Positions 8,062 to 16,640 of a stretch of DNA of 33,041 nucleotides are shown one piece after another (position 1 is the stretch's first letter; each line of letters starts with the position of its first letter). The notes under the pieces were generated by a model. That model was not told where the DNA came from, made no database searches, and saw only the letters and a list, made by a program, of their open reading frames with translations. The stretch comes from a virus. The position numbers and the translations under genes were made by a program. The stretch is taken from positions 1 to 33,041 of IMG/VR virus record IMGVR_UViG_3300042480_000466; one strand, written 5' to 3'.

Positions 8062-8896
8062 AGGAGTTAAACAAGTCATCAAATGCTTGTTCTACACTGT
8101 CTTTACCCTTTGCTTTGGCAGCAGTTGGTGAAGCTGGTGCCTTAGCTGTAGCAGTTGCGGTTACTGCTGGTGATGTTGAAAACGGAGCTTCATCATCATC
8201 TCCACTAGGAGTAGGTTCAGCTGCAACTTCGGTTGCGGCTGATTCTGGATTCAACCACTTATCCATAACTTCCTTCAAGTCATCATAGGATAGTTCTTCA
8301 AACAAATCCAAGATGTTTACTTGTGCCTTTAGAGCATCCAAGAGTTGGGTATTCTTTGGATCTACGGCGACACTTACGTTTGGTTTAACACGAATGCTGG
8401 TTTCTGGGAAACTAGCTCCGCCTTCAGCTGTCTTGAATTCTACAACGATATCACGACCATTGGTTAGATCGGTAATATCACCGAAATCAGGATCACTGAT
8501 GATTGAAAGAAGTTCTTGATAAACTTGCTTTCCAAATCCCCAGAACTTGACACCTTCTCCTTCTTCACCACGAACAATGACTGGTACGAAAGTACGCATC
8601 TTTGGTTCCATCTTACGACCCATCTGCCAATCTTCCTTTGAACCAGTCTTCTTCAGACGGTTAGCAAATTCAACGATTGGATCTGGCCGACCAAAACTAT
8701 CAGGAGATAGATAAGTCTTGTTATTGATATTGTAATGAAACTTTAGTTCGATAAACGGATTCTCAGGTACGTACTTATATGGTACGATACGAACTACTTG
8801 TTTACCTGGCTTTGGTTTCCAAATCAAGTTGGATTTTTGATTTGTGTTTGAAAGGGAGTTCAAACGACTCTTTAGTTTACTTAGATCTAATGCCAT
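8060..8896 (-). CDS. Single-stranded DNA-binding protein, T4 gp32-like
   Basis: The protein coats single-stranded DNA during replication and recombination and usually contacts the helicase loader, polymerase and UvsX through an acidic tail. The 278 residues begin with a basic segment, MALDLSKLKSRLNSL, corresponding to the cooperative-binding N-terminus of gp32. The core (about 20-200) contains IWKPKPGKQVVRIVPYKY and FWGFGKQVYQELLS, typical of phage gp32-like proteins. The tail is an Ala/Pro/Thr-rich linker followed by an acidic end, DSVEQAFDDLFNS. The histidine-cysteine zinc site of T4 gp32 is missing: the protein has no cysteine. The ATG start follows an AU-only leader and hairpin (8897-8954), which may allow autoregulation. 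Confidence 0.88.
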   Translation of the reverse strand: MALDLSKLKSRLNSLSNTNQKSNLIWKPKPGKQVVRIVPYKYVPENPFIELKFHYNINNKTYLSPDSFGRPDPIVEFANRLKKTGSKEDWQMGRKMEPKMRTFVPVIVRGEEGEGVKFWGFGKQVYQELLSIISDPDFGDITDLTNGRDIVVEFKTAEGGASFPETSIRVKPNVSVAVDPKNTQLLDALKAQVNILDLFEELSYDDLKEVMDKWLNPESAATEVAAEPTPSGDDDEAPFSTSPAVTATATAKAPASPTAAKAKGKDSVEQAFDDLFNS

Positions 8897-8954
8897 AATT
8901 ATTTAATGTTTAATTGTTAATTAGTTAATTACTTCAACGGATCACTCGACCCGT
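8897..8954 (-). promoter_or_regulatory. gp32-like mRNA leader: hairpin plus AU-only tract (possible autoregulatory site)
   Basis: In the transcript, ACGGGTC and GATCCGT (8937-8954) form a 7-bp hairpin (one G-U) with loop GAGT. Between it and the ATG is a stretch of about 40 nt that is almost only A and U, with repeated TTAA elements and no Shine-Dalgarno. In T4, gp32 binds a pseudoknot and then spreads along an unstructured AU-rich leader to block its own translation. The layout here is the same in outline; I see no clear pseudoknot. Confidence 0.45.
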
Positions 8955-8974
8955 CATATAACCAACCTAAAATC

Positions 8975-9003
8975 AGTCTACACTATGTATAGATTGAAAT
9001 CAA
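8975..9003 (-). promoter_or_regulatory. Sigma70-type promoter candidate for the gp32-like gene
   Basis: The coding strand has TTGATT (8998-9003), a 17-nt spacer and TAGACT (8975-8980), each matching four of six consensus bases. Transcription would start near 8968 and give a leader of about 70 nt containing the hairpin at 8937-8954. The sequence TAGACT(T)GATTT occurs twice, 29 nt apart, around this site, which could be an operator repeat. Confidence 0.4.
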
Positions 9004-9017
9004 GTCTAAAATATATA

Positions 9018-9413
9018 TCAAATTTCTTGGATAGAAAACAATTTTAATGGAACTATTTTTACACCAATTTCGTTGGTTAGTATAATACTGTTTTTATATA
9101 GTTCCCAATTTAATTGGAAGTTCTTATCAAATACACCATTGTTTTCGTCAGCAATCAACTTATTCATTGCGTTGAGTGTATATAGTGTATTTGTTTGTTT
9201 CTTACGATGAATACTTATAGTGCCTTTGTAACGATTATTACGTTCGGTTTTTTCCACATTAAACGTTAAGTACAATTCCCGAAGATTATTCTCATTTGCA
9301 AATATAAAAATCTTATTATCGATCAATGTATATTGTTGAGTTATCTCTTTAATCGTTTCAGTATAATTTATACTATTTGCAAATGTGCAAAGTAGTTGTT
9401 TTTGGGTTATCAT
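9018..9413 (-). CDS. Hypothetical protein, 131 aa
   Basis: I do not recognise this protein. It is predicted soluble, with no signal peptide or membrane segment and a mix of short beta-like stretches (for example KIFIFANENN and TISIHRKK). Its ATG overlaps the TGA of the preceding 773-residue gene as ATGA, so the two are translationally coupled and probably work together. It is the last gene before the promoter region of the gp32-like gene. A small virion or chaperone partner of the upstream protein is possible but not shown. Confidence 0.75.
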   Translation of the reverse strand: MITQKQLLCTFANSINYTETIKEITQQYTLIDNKIFIFANENNLRELYLTFNVEKTERNNRYKGTISIHRKKQTNTLYTLNAMNKLIADENNGVFDKNFQLNWELYKNSIILTNEIGVKIVPLKLFSIQEI

Positions 9414-11731
9414 ATTTTATCAACGACTTCTTTTCCTTCTACACTAAACGTAAACGAACTACCACTACTACTATCTAAACTAAAAACAGAATATGTTGGT
9501 GTAGCAATATCATCTTTCATAACAATTCCAGCGAATAAATAAAGAGTTACCGTTAAATATCCTTCGTCAACCACCATATTGATTCGGATCTTACCCAATT
9601 TTACATCTTCGAACTCTTTTGGAATTTCTAATTTAAAATTACCTTTATATCTCAACCTTTCAATCTTTTTACCAGTGTATTTGATTAGAGGTAAACTAAC
9701 GTTTTTGCCAAATACAGCTTCGGTTGAAAGAAGACTAGATAATTTTATAAATTCTTCACGTATTAAATTAGGATCTGATGTATTTACATCTTTTAATACA
9801 TTGTTTAAGATTAAATCTATATACTTAAGTGACAAAACATTAGCTCTGTATTTAAAAATGGGTCTGAGTGTATATCGTTCTAAACAATCTCCAATTTTAA
9901 AATCTCCGTCAATTTGATTTATTACATATATTAGATTTTTTTTCAAATTTTCAATTTGTTGCAATTGTACCGTTTTTATTTCAATTGGAAAAAATTCAAT
10001 TAGAAATTTATTGTTTGATAATTCGGAAATTTTGTTAATAAGAGTTATGTCCTCTGTACTTGATTTCAAAATGTTTTTAAATAAATTCAAATTTTTATTA
10101 ATGGTCTCCGTATATTCTGTATGTTTATTATCACATTTCTTACTAGATTTTTCTGAAATAGTACCTATTTCTCTTTCAAGTTGACGCTCTAAATTTTCTA
10201 GATTTTTTAATTCCGAAGATTGTAAAATTTTTACATCCGTATTTAATTTTTTGAAAAAAAAGTTATTTATTTTTGTAGTAAATGGATTTATTGCTTTTAT
10301 GAATGATTGAAAATAATTTTTAGCAATATCTGGTATACTTTTAATTTTATCTATAGCATATTTTATGCTACTTGATATTTTATCAATTATTCCTTCACTA
10401 AGTGGCACTGGTTCATCCGATGGAGTAGGTGCCAAAGATTGACCAACGTATTGTGCCAATTGAGTTAAAACTCTTCCCAATTTTCCACCACCTGCTTTTA
10501 AACTAATTAAAGCAAATTTAATATTTTTATCTTTTATTTTAGCCATCGAATCGACATCTTGTTCATCAATATTGCCATCTTTTAAAGCGTTTAATACATC
10601 TGCCTTTGTGCCACCATAAATCAAAACAATGTCTGCGGTATTTGATTTTGTTTCTTGTTCACCTTTTAAAAATTTTCTGTTATAATCATCGGCTGCTTTA
10701 TAAAAACTATCTATTGATTTATGAATAAAATCAGTAGGCGTTCCTAATTCCGCTAAAGAAACTCCGTCAAATCCACCAATTTGTTTTAAATCTTTATCGA
10801 CTAAATCGTATAATTTAAGATTTTCTATACGACTGGTTTCGTTTGGTATATTCTCTAATTTTTCTCTTAAATTGCCCCAAGCAGATAAAAATCCAATCGC
10901 AAAATCGTTGTAATCTTGTCCGGTTTTAGCATTTTTAAAATCAGTAATTCCGTAAGCAAACAAAATAGGTATAGTTTCAAATAATTTAGTCCGTGTATTA
11001 TTATCTGCATTTTTTAAGAACTCCAACTTAACCAAAAGTTCTTTGTTTATAATGTCTTTTATTTTTTTTGATTTATCAATATATTTAGCAGGCGCAATTG
11101 CATCAGCTACAATTACGTTTTTAGAAATAGTTTCATCGTATATCTGTTCACCTATTAAATCTCCATTAGTATCAAACCATTTGAATCCTTTGTTGTAAAA
11201 TCCATAACTTTTAGCTTCATCTACACTATAATTAACAAGTGGCGTTTGACCTGTTAATATAGCTTCCACTCCCCAAGCATCTTGCTTTTTCTCAGCTGGT
11301 GTTCTTTTGTCTACACCACTATCACCTTCGATATCTTTATCTAATGTTTGATCTAACGTGGCAGGTTGTTTCTTAGATGGTTCTGAATCTGTTTGTGTAT
11401 CGACTCCTTGTTCACCATCAGCTTTAAAAATATTAGCTTGAGCCTTTTTGGGATTTTCAGCGAAGTGAGTGCCTTTATTAACAGCTCTATCTCTGTATTG
11501 TTTATTAGGAAATGTTACAAGTATACCATCTTTATTATATGCTTGTCGATCTGGAAATCTACCCGCTTCAAATAACCTAGCGGTCTTTTCTACTATCTCA
11601 TCGATATTATATCCAGCTTTCTCTAGATATTCCTGCAATATAAAAACGTGATCTTCGTTCTTAAGATCCAATACACCGTTCTTAATACGATTGTCACAAC
11701 AAATTTCGTTTACTAATGATTTAAAGTTCAT
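9410..11731 (-). CDS. Large hypothetical phage protein, 773 aa
   Basis: I do not recognise a family with confidence. An N-terminal domain (about 1-100) with LFEAGRFPDRQAYNKDG and VTFPNKQYRDRAVNKG is followed by a polar, low-complexity linker (about 100-145) containing Gln, Thr and Asp. Residues about 145-420 look globular and include LISLKAGGGKLGRVLTQL. A Pro-rich hinge near 430-440 leads to a long helical, probably coiled-coil part (about 440-610) and a beta-rich C-terminus. The domain-linker-rod plan suggests a virion or assembly protein, but this is inference. It has the TATTTATA motif 4 nt before its ATG and is coupled by ATGA to the next gene. Confidence 0.8.
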   Translation of the reverse strand: MNFKSLVNEICCDNRIKNGVLDLKNEDHVFILQEYLEKAGYNIDEIVEKTARLFEAGRFPDRQAYNKDGILVTFPNKQYRDRAVNKGTHFAENPKKAQANIFKADGEQGVDTQTDSEPSKKQPATLDQTLDKDIEGDSGVDKRTPAEKKQDAWGVEAILTGQTPLVNYSVDEAKSYGFYNKGFKWFDTNGDLIGEQIYDETISKNVIVADAIAPAKYIDKSKKIKDIINKELLVKLEFLKNADNNTRTKLFETIPILFAYGITDFKNAKTGQDYNDFAIGFLSAWGNLREKLENIPNETSRIENLKLYDLVDKDLKQIGGFDGVSLAELGTPTDFIHKSIDSFYKAADDYNRKFLKGEQETKSNTADIVLIYGGTKADVLNALKDGNIDEQDVDSMAKIKDKNIKFALISLKAGGGKLGRVLTQLAQYVGQSLAPTPSDEPVPLSEGIIDKISSSIKYAIDKIKSIPDIAKNYFQSFIKAINPFTTKINNFFFKKLNTDVKILQSSELKNLENLERQLEREIGTISEKSSKKCDNKHTEYTETINKNLNLFKNILKSSTEDITLINKISELSNNKFLIEFFPIEIKTVQLQQIENLKKNLIYVINQIDGDFKIGDCLERYTLRPIFKYRANVLSLKYIDLILNNVLKDVNTSDPNLIREEFIKLSSLLSTEAVFGKNVSLPLIKYTGKKIERLRYKGNFKLEIPKEFEDVKLGKIRINMVVDEGYLTVTLYLFAGIVMKDDIATPTYSVFSLDSSSGSSFTFSVEGKEVVDKI

Positions 11732-11735
11732 CTAT

Positions 11736-11743
11736 TATAAATA
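11736..11743 (-). promoter_or_regulatory. TATTTATA motif before the 773-aa gene
   Basis: The coding strand reads CTATATTTATAATAGATG; the motif ends 4 nt before the start codon. It matches the copies before the tape measure and 870-aa baseplate genes. A second TATTTATA-like copy lies just upstream near the end of the polymerase-like gene. Confidence 0.45.
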
Positions 11744-11758
11744 TAGATATAAATATAT

Positions 11759-13057
11759 TTACAATTGGACTAATTTCAAATCATTATAATTATTTCCCGT
11801 GTAAGTCTTTACCTTAAATCGCTTGTTTTTAAAGATCTCAATCAAATCAGTAATATCTTGTCTATCCACATCATTGTGAATATCAAACACTATCGAATCA
11901 TATACATACAGAATAGGTACGATCTTTTTGTTACTAACAAACTTAATACACTTACTTAAGCTGTCAATTCCATATTCAGTTTCAGCAGCTTGAATAATAT
12001 AAGCAAACAACTTGTTTTTGTTGGCATCAACTATATGTTTATTTGTTATCTTTCGTTTATATATCGGAGTTGTTATATACCCATTCTTCTCAAACTTTTT
12101 CCAATATTTATCCTTTAACTGTTCAACTTTGTGAAAATAAGGAATATCACAATATTGATTGGAAATCTGACCATATAGATTTACCATCGTTAATTTCTTT
12201 GATTTGCCAATATCATCAGCTGTTACATTGACAATGTTAAAGTAATATTTAGCTAAATGTTCATATATTGTTTCTTCTTCGGGTACTTTGTACTCCACAA
12301 GATTTGCTACAATGTAAGGATGGAATCCTGTAAAATCAATCATCATCAAATGACCGTCTTGTCCATATCGTGAAACAAAACTAGCTCTCGACCCATCATC
12401 TTTTTTAAGAGCTACATAATTGATGGTATCATATGAATTACTTGGTCTTCCCGTTGGATTGTATATGTTGTAGTTGGTATATACAAATTTATTATAAGTT
12501 TTGCTCTTGAAATATTTTGAAAAAACATCAACGTCTACTTTGATTCCGTTCTTTTCTACTTCAAACAATGTATCAGATATAACATTGTTAAAAAATTTAA
12601 AACAATAACTCTCAGTTTCCTTTGAATCCAAGTGTTTGATTTGTTCTACCTCTTTATCAAAGATCTGTTGATGTATAACATATGGTAATATCAAATTAAA
12701 GTTATTGATATTGTAGTAACTATGCTGTAGAAAATTTCTGCTAAGGTTTTCCACTTCATCCAATGTTTCATTGTTGTCTATAAACCCAAATAGATTAACA
12801 TCAATTAATTTACAGTTTAACCAATACTTATATGTCTTTTTATTGTTAACGTATACCGTAATATCTTTTGATTCGATATCTAGTTTAAATTGATCAAACG
12901 AACAATCCACAGGCAAATCACCGTGGGAAAAATTTAAGTAATGTTTCTTACCATCTTTAAAATCATAAATAAAAGCTGCAATAATATCATTACAAGCATT
13001 ATGATAATTATTGTGCTTTGTTACTAATTTTAGATAGATTTTAGACGAATACTCCAC
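11759..13057 (-). CDS. Divergent family A DNA polymerase-like protein lacking a thumb region
   Basis: Family A motifs are recognisable: EKNGIKVD (about 168-175), PTGRPSNS (201-208, the TGRLSSS equivalent), motif A IDFTGFHP with D241, motif B KSKKLTMVNLYG (285-296), FAYIIQAAETE (351-361, the NxPIQ block), and motif C VYDSIVF with D387. Both essential palm aspartates are kept. The motif C glutamate is serine, and the motif B arginine and aromatic residues are isoleucine and methionine. Only about 25 residues separate EKNGIKVD from PTGRPSNS, where Pol I has well over 100, so the thumb is almost absent. The N-terminal 160 residues may be a decayed 3'-5' exonuclease domain. At 432 residues it is short for the family. 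The start is GTG. It sits between tail genes, far from the replication cluster. Confidence 0.8.
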   Translation of the reverse strand: MEYSSKIYLKLVTKHNNYHNACNDIIAAFIYDFKDGKKHYLNFSHGDLPVDCSFDQFKLDIESKDITVYVNNKKTYKYWLNCKLIDVNLFGFIDNNETLDEVENLSRNFLQHSYYNINNFNLILPYVIHQQIFDKEVEQIKHLDSKETESYCFKFFNNVISDTLFEVEKNGIKVDVDVFSKYFKSKTYNKFVYTNYNIYNPTGRPSNSYDTINYVALKKDDGSRASFVSRYGQDGHLMMIDFTGFHPYIVANLVEYKVPEEETIYEHLAKYYFNIVNVTADDIGKSKKLTMVNLYGQISNQYCDIPYFHKVEQLKDKYWKKFEKNGYITTPIYKRKITNKHIVDANKNKLFAYIIQAAETEYGIDSLSKCIKFVSNKKIVPILYVYDSIVFDIHNDVDRQDITDLIEIFKNKRFKVKTYTGNNYNDLKLVQL

Positions 13058-13063
13058 ATCTTT

Positions 13064-13091
13064 AGTGTATACTGTTTACACCAAATGTCAA
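13064..13091 (-). promoter_or_regulatory. Sigma70-type promoter candidate for the polymerase-like gene
   Basis: A perfect -35 TTGACA (13086-13091), a 16-nt spacer and TACACT (13064-13069) lie in the 39-nt gap after the baseplate operon. The transcript would begin within a few bases of the GTG start, leaving almost no leader. It suggests this gene is expressed apart from the late tail operon. Confidence 0.4.
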
Positions 13092-13096
13092 TTGAT

Positions 13097-13480
13097 TTAT
13101 TTGTAGAACTGAGTAAGATTGGTTAGAACTTCGTTGGTTCCGTTAATCACTGTATTTATTTGTTCCACTTGCTTCTTGTTGTACTCAATTACTCCTTGTT
13201 CCAGTAGCATCTTACCATCATACTTACTGTTTAACGGACCTGTTATTTTCCATTTCAATTTGGCTTTTCTGAAAAAGTTTGAGTCTATTTTGTTGTAAAC
13301 GTCGCCTGATACTTCTGTTATTTCCGAGTAGTTGATCTTGGAAACTAGATATCTTTCTATATAACCCACCTTGTAATCTTTTTCTTGTGGTTTTGGCAAA
13401 AACGTATTTGGTAAATTAATGTTAAAATTACCCAGATTTAATTTTGTTTTGGTTGCAACATCAACATCTTTTATAATCAT
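13097..13480 (-). CDS. Small protein at the end of the baseplate operon, 127 aa
   Basis: I do not recognise this protein. It is soluble, with a Pro- and Asn-rich start (NFNINLPNTFLPKPQEKDY), a central beta-type segment KAKLKWKITGPLNSKYDGK, and a helical end. Its ATG overlaps the TGA of the large hub-like gene as ATGA, so it is co-translated with it. Last position in the baseplate operon and small size fit a minor baseplate or assembly component; no T4 counterpart can be named from the sequence alone. Confidence 0.75.
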   Translation of the reverse strand: MIIKDVDVATKTKLNLGNFNINLPNTFLPKPQEKDYKVGYIERYLVSKINYSEITEVSGDVYNKIDSNFFRKAKLKWKITGPLNSKYDGKMLLEQGVIEYNKKQVEQINTVINGTNEVLTNLTQFYK

Positions 13481-16341
13481 ACAGGTATTAGTTCAATGTT
13501 TTGATCTGCTACACATCTTGCCAAACATCCAACAACAGTTTCCCATTTGCCATTGCCAGCTGTAACATAATGTGTAACATCTGTTATCATAAATATCACG
13601 TTCTCAGGAATATAAGGTTTTGGAAAATTTGAAATGCCAAAGTGTTGAAACATTCTAAATCCAAATATACCATCAAATGTTACTGTCAACGAAAAGTTAG
13701 GAGAGATTCCACTATATAAAGATAAATTGTTTTCTATATCTTGATCGTCTATTATTTGTCCCAACTTGTCTTTTAAATCGGTAGATAAATTCAACTGCTT
13801 GTAATTCTTAGCGGCATCATTTGGGTTTTCACCATCTACAATATAAGCACTTGTTAATGTTAATACCTTGTCTATTGTTCCGTGCGTTTGTATTGCAGAT
13901 ATTAATGGGTTTTGGTCTACTGTAATTTCTTCTTGCGAAGGCACTGTATTACTTTCACCAGTGCCTGTTTCTTCTTCATTGAAAACATCCAATCTATCTA
14001 TAAAACTGGTAGCAGGCACACTTGAATTCTTAGCACTCATCGATGTGTCAGAAGAATCTGGTTTGTTGATGCCCGCTTGAAATAATGTCAACGTAGCTTG
14101 TTCGCTCGTCAAAGAAGTATCTAAACTAATGTTTTTTATACAGGAATCAGTGCCACCAGCATCAAAGACATATACTTTTTTTAGACTAGGCGATTTGTCA
14201 CCTAAATCAATATAATTGTTATCCAATATAGATAATCCGCCCAAATCATCTTGTGATATTTGGAATTTCCAAAATCCATTAGAAGCTTCATTAATAACAT
14301 TCAATATTGCGTTTGCAAACTGTTGCCAAGTTTGGACTTCTTTATTTTCTACAATTTCCAAGACTTTGGTTTTGCTTATGTATATGTTTTTTAAATTACC
14401 ATATCTAAACTTCTTGTATGTTCTTTTAATTGACTGCGATCTTGTTTTTTGAGGATCGGATAATACAAGTTCTTCACCTGTCAATACAACTTCTTTGTCA
14501 TAAATAAACGGAAATGATATATTGTCACTTGGACTATTTTCACTTATACCACCAATATCATAGTACAATCTATTGATAACAGTATCTAAATTATCTCTAT
14601 AAGCACCCGCTGTTTTAAATACAGTTTCGACTTTTTTAGCAGCTCTATAAAGTTCGTCGTTTACATTAGTTACCTCGACATCATATTTTGATTTTAAAAA
14701 CGCATTTTGATTTGGATCACCATTTTTCAAATATCCACCAGACTTGATTTCATTTTCAACTCGACTTTGTGCAGTTGGATCCAATTTATTATTTTTTATA
14801 GTATTTAAGTAACTTTCATCTGGAAGTTTTTTGCCAATATTAAATTTAGGAGCAATTCCATTTGGTATTAATACGTGTGGGTCACAACTTATTAAATTTG
14901 GATGTGCATTTATTATCTTATCTACATTAATAGTAAATGTTTTATTTGATACGACGGAACAGAATTTGTTAGCAACTTCAAAAAGAAAATCCAATTGCAT
15001 CCACACTTCATCGTCGCCTTTGGTATCAAAATCACAACGATCATCTTTATATGATACAGCTTTGTAATTTACTCCACCAATATTAGTTGATTTATATGAT
15101 ATATTTTCTTCTCCAACTGGTACAGCTGGTTTTTTATATACATTAGGCGCATCTGTTCTTCCTATAAAAATTCTGTTTTCAATTTTTCCATCATAAAAAG
15201 TTTGTTGTTTTAAAAACTCTTGTGTTTTAGAATTGTCATAATCTTCCGAATTGGATATACCGTTTGTAGCAATATATTCCATAAAATTTTTACGATCAAT
15301 AACAACTTGCTTTAACTTGGGTAAAGCGGTTTTCAAAAACGTTTTTAATCCTGTATATTCTTTTGTTTCTGTTGGTATTTTTTTGCCATTGGAATCGGTC
15401 TTTGAATTTGTTGTGGTACTTACATTGTTTTCCGCAGGCATACCAGCAAATAATGCTTGTCGAGAAGTTAGTTCCACATTGCAATCATATATAGTACCGT
15501 CTTGTGTTGAAAAATTATACTTGGTTACAATTCCAGTAATACCACCATAATTACCATACGATTGGTACCATTTATCCATTATTTTTTGTGGAGATTGTAT
15601 TATTGACCAACATTCATTTTTGCTGGATAAATCAATCAGTGAATTGATATTAAACAAATTCCATCCTATTTCAACAAACACATTTATTCTGGGTGTCAAA
15701 AAGAATGGTGCTAGATATTCCAACTGAGCCAATCCATAACATTTGAATTTTATGGTAGCAAACGACAACATATCTTTGCTAGTTTTTATTTCTATGCTAT
15801 CTAAATTAGGTGGTGGTAACACAGAAGACACTTCAGATTTCTGTACGCTTTCTATAATCTTGCCGTTTTTGTTAAATGTACTTGGCCACTTGTAAGAAAA
15901 TTGATTTCTATATCTAGAATCTATATAATGTGGATTTCCATTAGCTTCATATCCAATAACAGACTTGTCTTGTTTTAATACATTGCCATCTTGTTTAAAA
16001 CCATACATTTCATAAAATCCACTGCCAGGCATAAACAAGAATCCATCATAACTCTTTTCTTCTCCGTTTTTATTTAGTATCGTACTACGAGGTACCAATC
16101 CATTTCCAGCTATACCAGTGCCATTTGAAAAAACTCGTACCCACGGAGTCATTGGTCCTTTGTACTGACCATGTTTATTGTAGAAATCATATACAACACC
16201 ACTTGGGTCACCTGGGGTTGGATAGTTAAAACCAACGTTATTTGAGTTTTTTCTGCGTCTTAATTCACGAATTAATGCAACAGGAATGTTTTGTACTTCC
16301 CACCATCTAGGTTCTTCTGCAATTTCATCCTCGTATGCCAT
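13477..16341 (-). CDS. Large baseplate protein, probably hub-like, 954 aa
   Basis: The protein has several beta-rich regions. Residues about 175-240 contain PPPNLDSIEIKTSKDMLSF and YLAPFFLTPRINVFVEIGW, a pattern I associate with phage baseplate proteins that describe a spatial reference axis. The C-terminus (about 860-954) has FDGIFGFRMFQHFGI and FMITDVTHYVTAGNGKWETVV, resembling the end of gp27/VgrG-type hub proteins. Residues 300-800 are poorly conserved and contain long polar loops. It lies after the gp53-like gene (5-nt gap) and overlaps the 127-aa gene by 4 nt. A hub or central baseplate role is inferred from the C-terminal pattern and position; I cannot exclude another baseplate component. 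Confidence 0.7.
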   Translation of the reverse strand: MAYEDEIAEEPRWWEVQNIPVALIRELRRRKNSNNVGFNYPTPGDPSGVVYDFYNKHGQYKGPMTPWVRVFSNGTGIAGNGLVPRSTILNKNGEEKSYDGFLFMPGSGFYEMYGFKQDGNVLKQDKSVIGYEANGNPHYIDSRYRNQFSYKWPSTFNKNGKIIESVQKSEVSSVLPPPNLDSIEIKTSKDMLSFATIKFKCYGLAQLEYLAPFFLTPRINVFVEIGWNLFNINSLIDLSSKNECWSIIQSPQKIMDKWYQSYGNYGGITGIVTKYNFSTQDGTIYDCNVELTSRQALFAGMPAENNVSTTTNSKTDSNGKKIPTETKEYTGLKTFLKTALPKLKQVVIDRKNFMEYIATNGISNSEDYDNSKTQEFLKQQTFYDGKIENRIFIGRTDAPNVYKKPAVPVGEENISYKSTNIGGVNYKAVSYKDDRCDFDTKGDDEVWMQLDFLFEVANKFCSVVSNKTFTINVDKIINAHPNLISCDPHVLIPNGIAPKFNIGKKLPDESYLNTIKNNKLDPTAQSRVENEIKSGGYLKNGDPNQNAFLKSKYDVEVTNVNDELYRAAKKVETVFKTAGAYRDNLDTVINRLYYDIGGISENSPSDNISFPFIYDKEVVLTGEELVLSDPQKTRSQSIKRTYKKFRYGNLKNIYISKTKVLEIVENKEVQTWQQFANAILNVINEASNGFWKFQISQDDLGGLSILDNNYIDLGDKSPSLKKVYVFDAGGTDSCIKNISLDTSLTSEQATLTLFQAGINKPDSSDTSMSAKNSSVPATSFIDRLDVFNEEETGTGESNTVPSQEEITVDQNPLISAIQTHGTIDKVLTLTSAYIVDGENPNDAAKNYKQLNLSTDLKDKLGQIIDDQDIENNLSLYSGISPNFSLTVTFDGIFGFRMFQHFGISNFPKPYIPENVIFMITDVTHYVTAGNGKWETVVGCLARCVADQNIELIPV

Positions 16342-16346
16342 ATAAC

Positions 16347-16640
16347 TTAACTATTAATCTGTTTGAGATTCTGTAATATATTTGGTAAATTGCCTGGAAT
16401 TCTTAATTGTTTATTTGCATTAACGGACAATTTGCCATCAGATATGTTGTTAGCCAAAGCAATTATCCACCAGTACATTTCATCACCATAATACTTTTTG
16501 GCTAAAGCATCCAAATAATCTTCATTGGATGCGGTAATGTATATATCGTCCTCGGTTTCCGGTATATTGGGATAATACGTGGTCTTAAATACCAATTTCC
16601 CATCATATCTTTTTTCAGTTGGCGTAAATTGATATCTCAT
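16347..16640 (-). CDS. Baseplate wedge protein, gp53-like (LysM-type fold)
   Basis: The 97-residue protein has the signature segment ALAKKYYGDEMYWWIIALAN (about 45-64), typical of T4 gp53 and of LysM-like baseplate proteins that clip neighbouring wedges together. The N-terminus, MRYQFTPTEKRYDGKLVF, is a short strand-rich arm. T4 gp53 is about twice as long, so this is a minimal version. Its ATG overlaps the TGA of the preceding 870-aa gene as ATGA, with AAGGA about 7 nt before the start. The arrangement places it firmly in the baseplate operon. Confidence 0.82.
   Translation of the reverse strand: MRYQFTPTEKRYDGKLVFKTTYYPNIPETEDDIYITASNEDYLDALAKKYYGDEMYWWIIALANNISDGKLSVNANKQLRIPGNLPNILQNLKQINS

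Noticed and set aside
13028-13060. ATG at about 13058-13060 as the polymerase-like start
   Set aside because: It is out of frame with the polymerase motifs; the GTG at 13055-13057 is the only suitable start for the frame.
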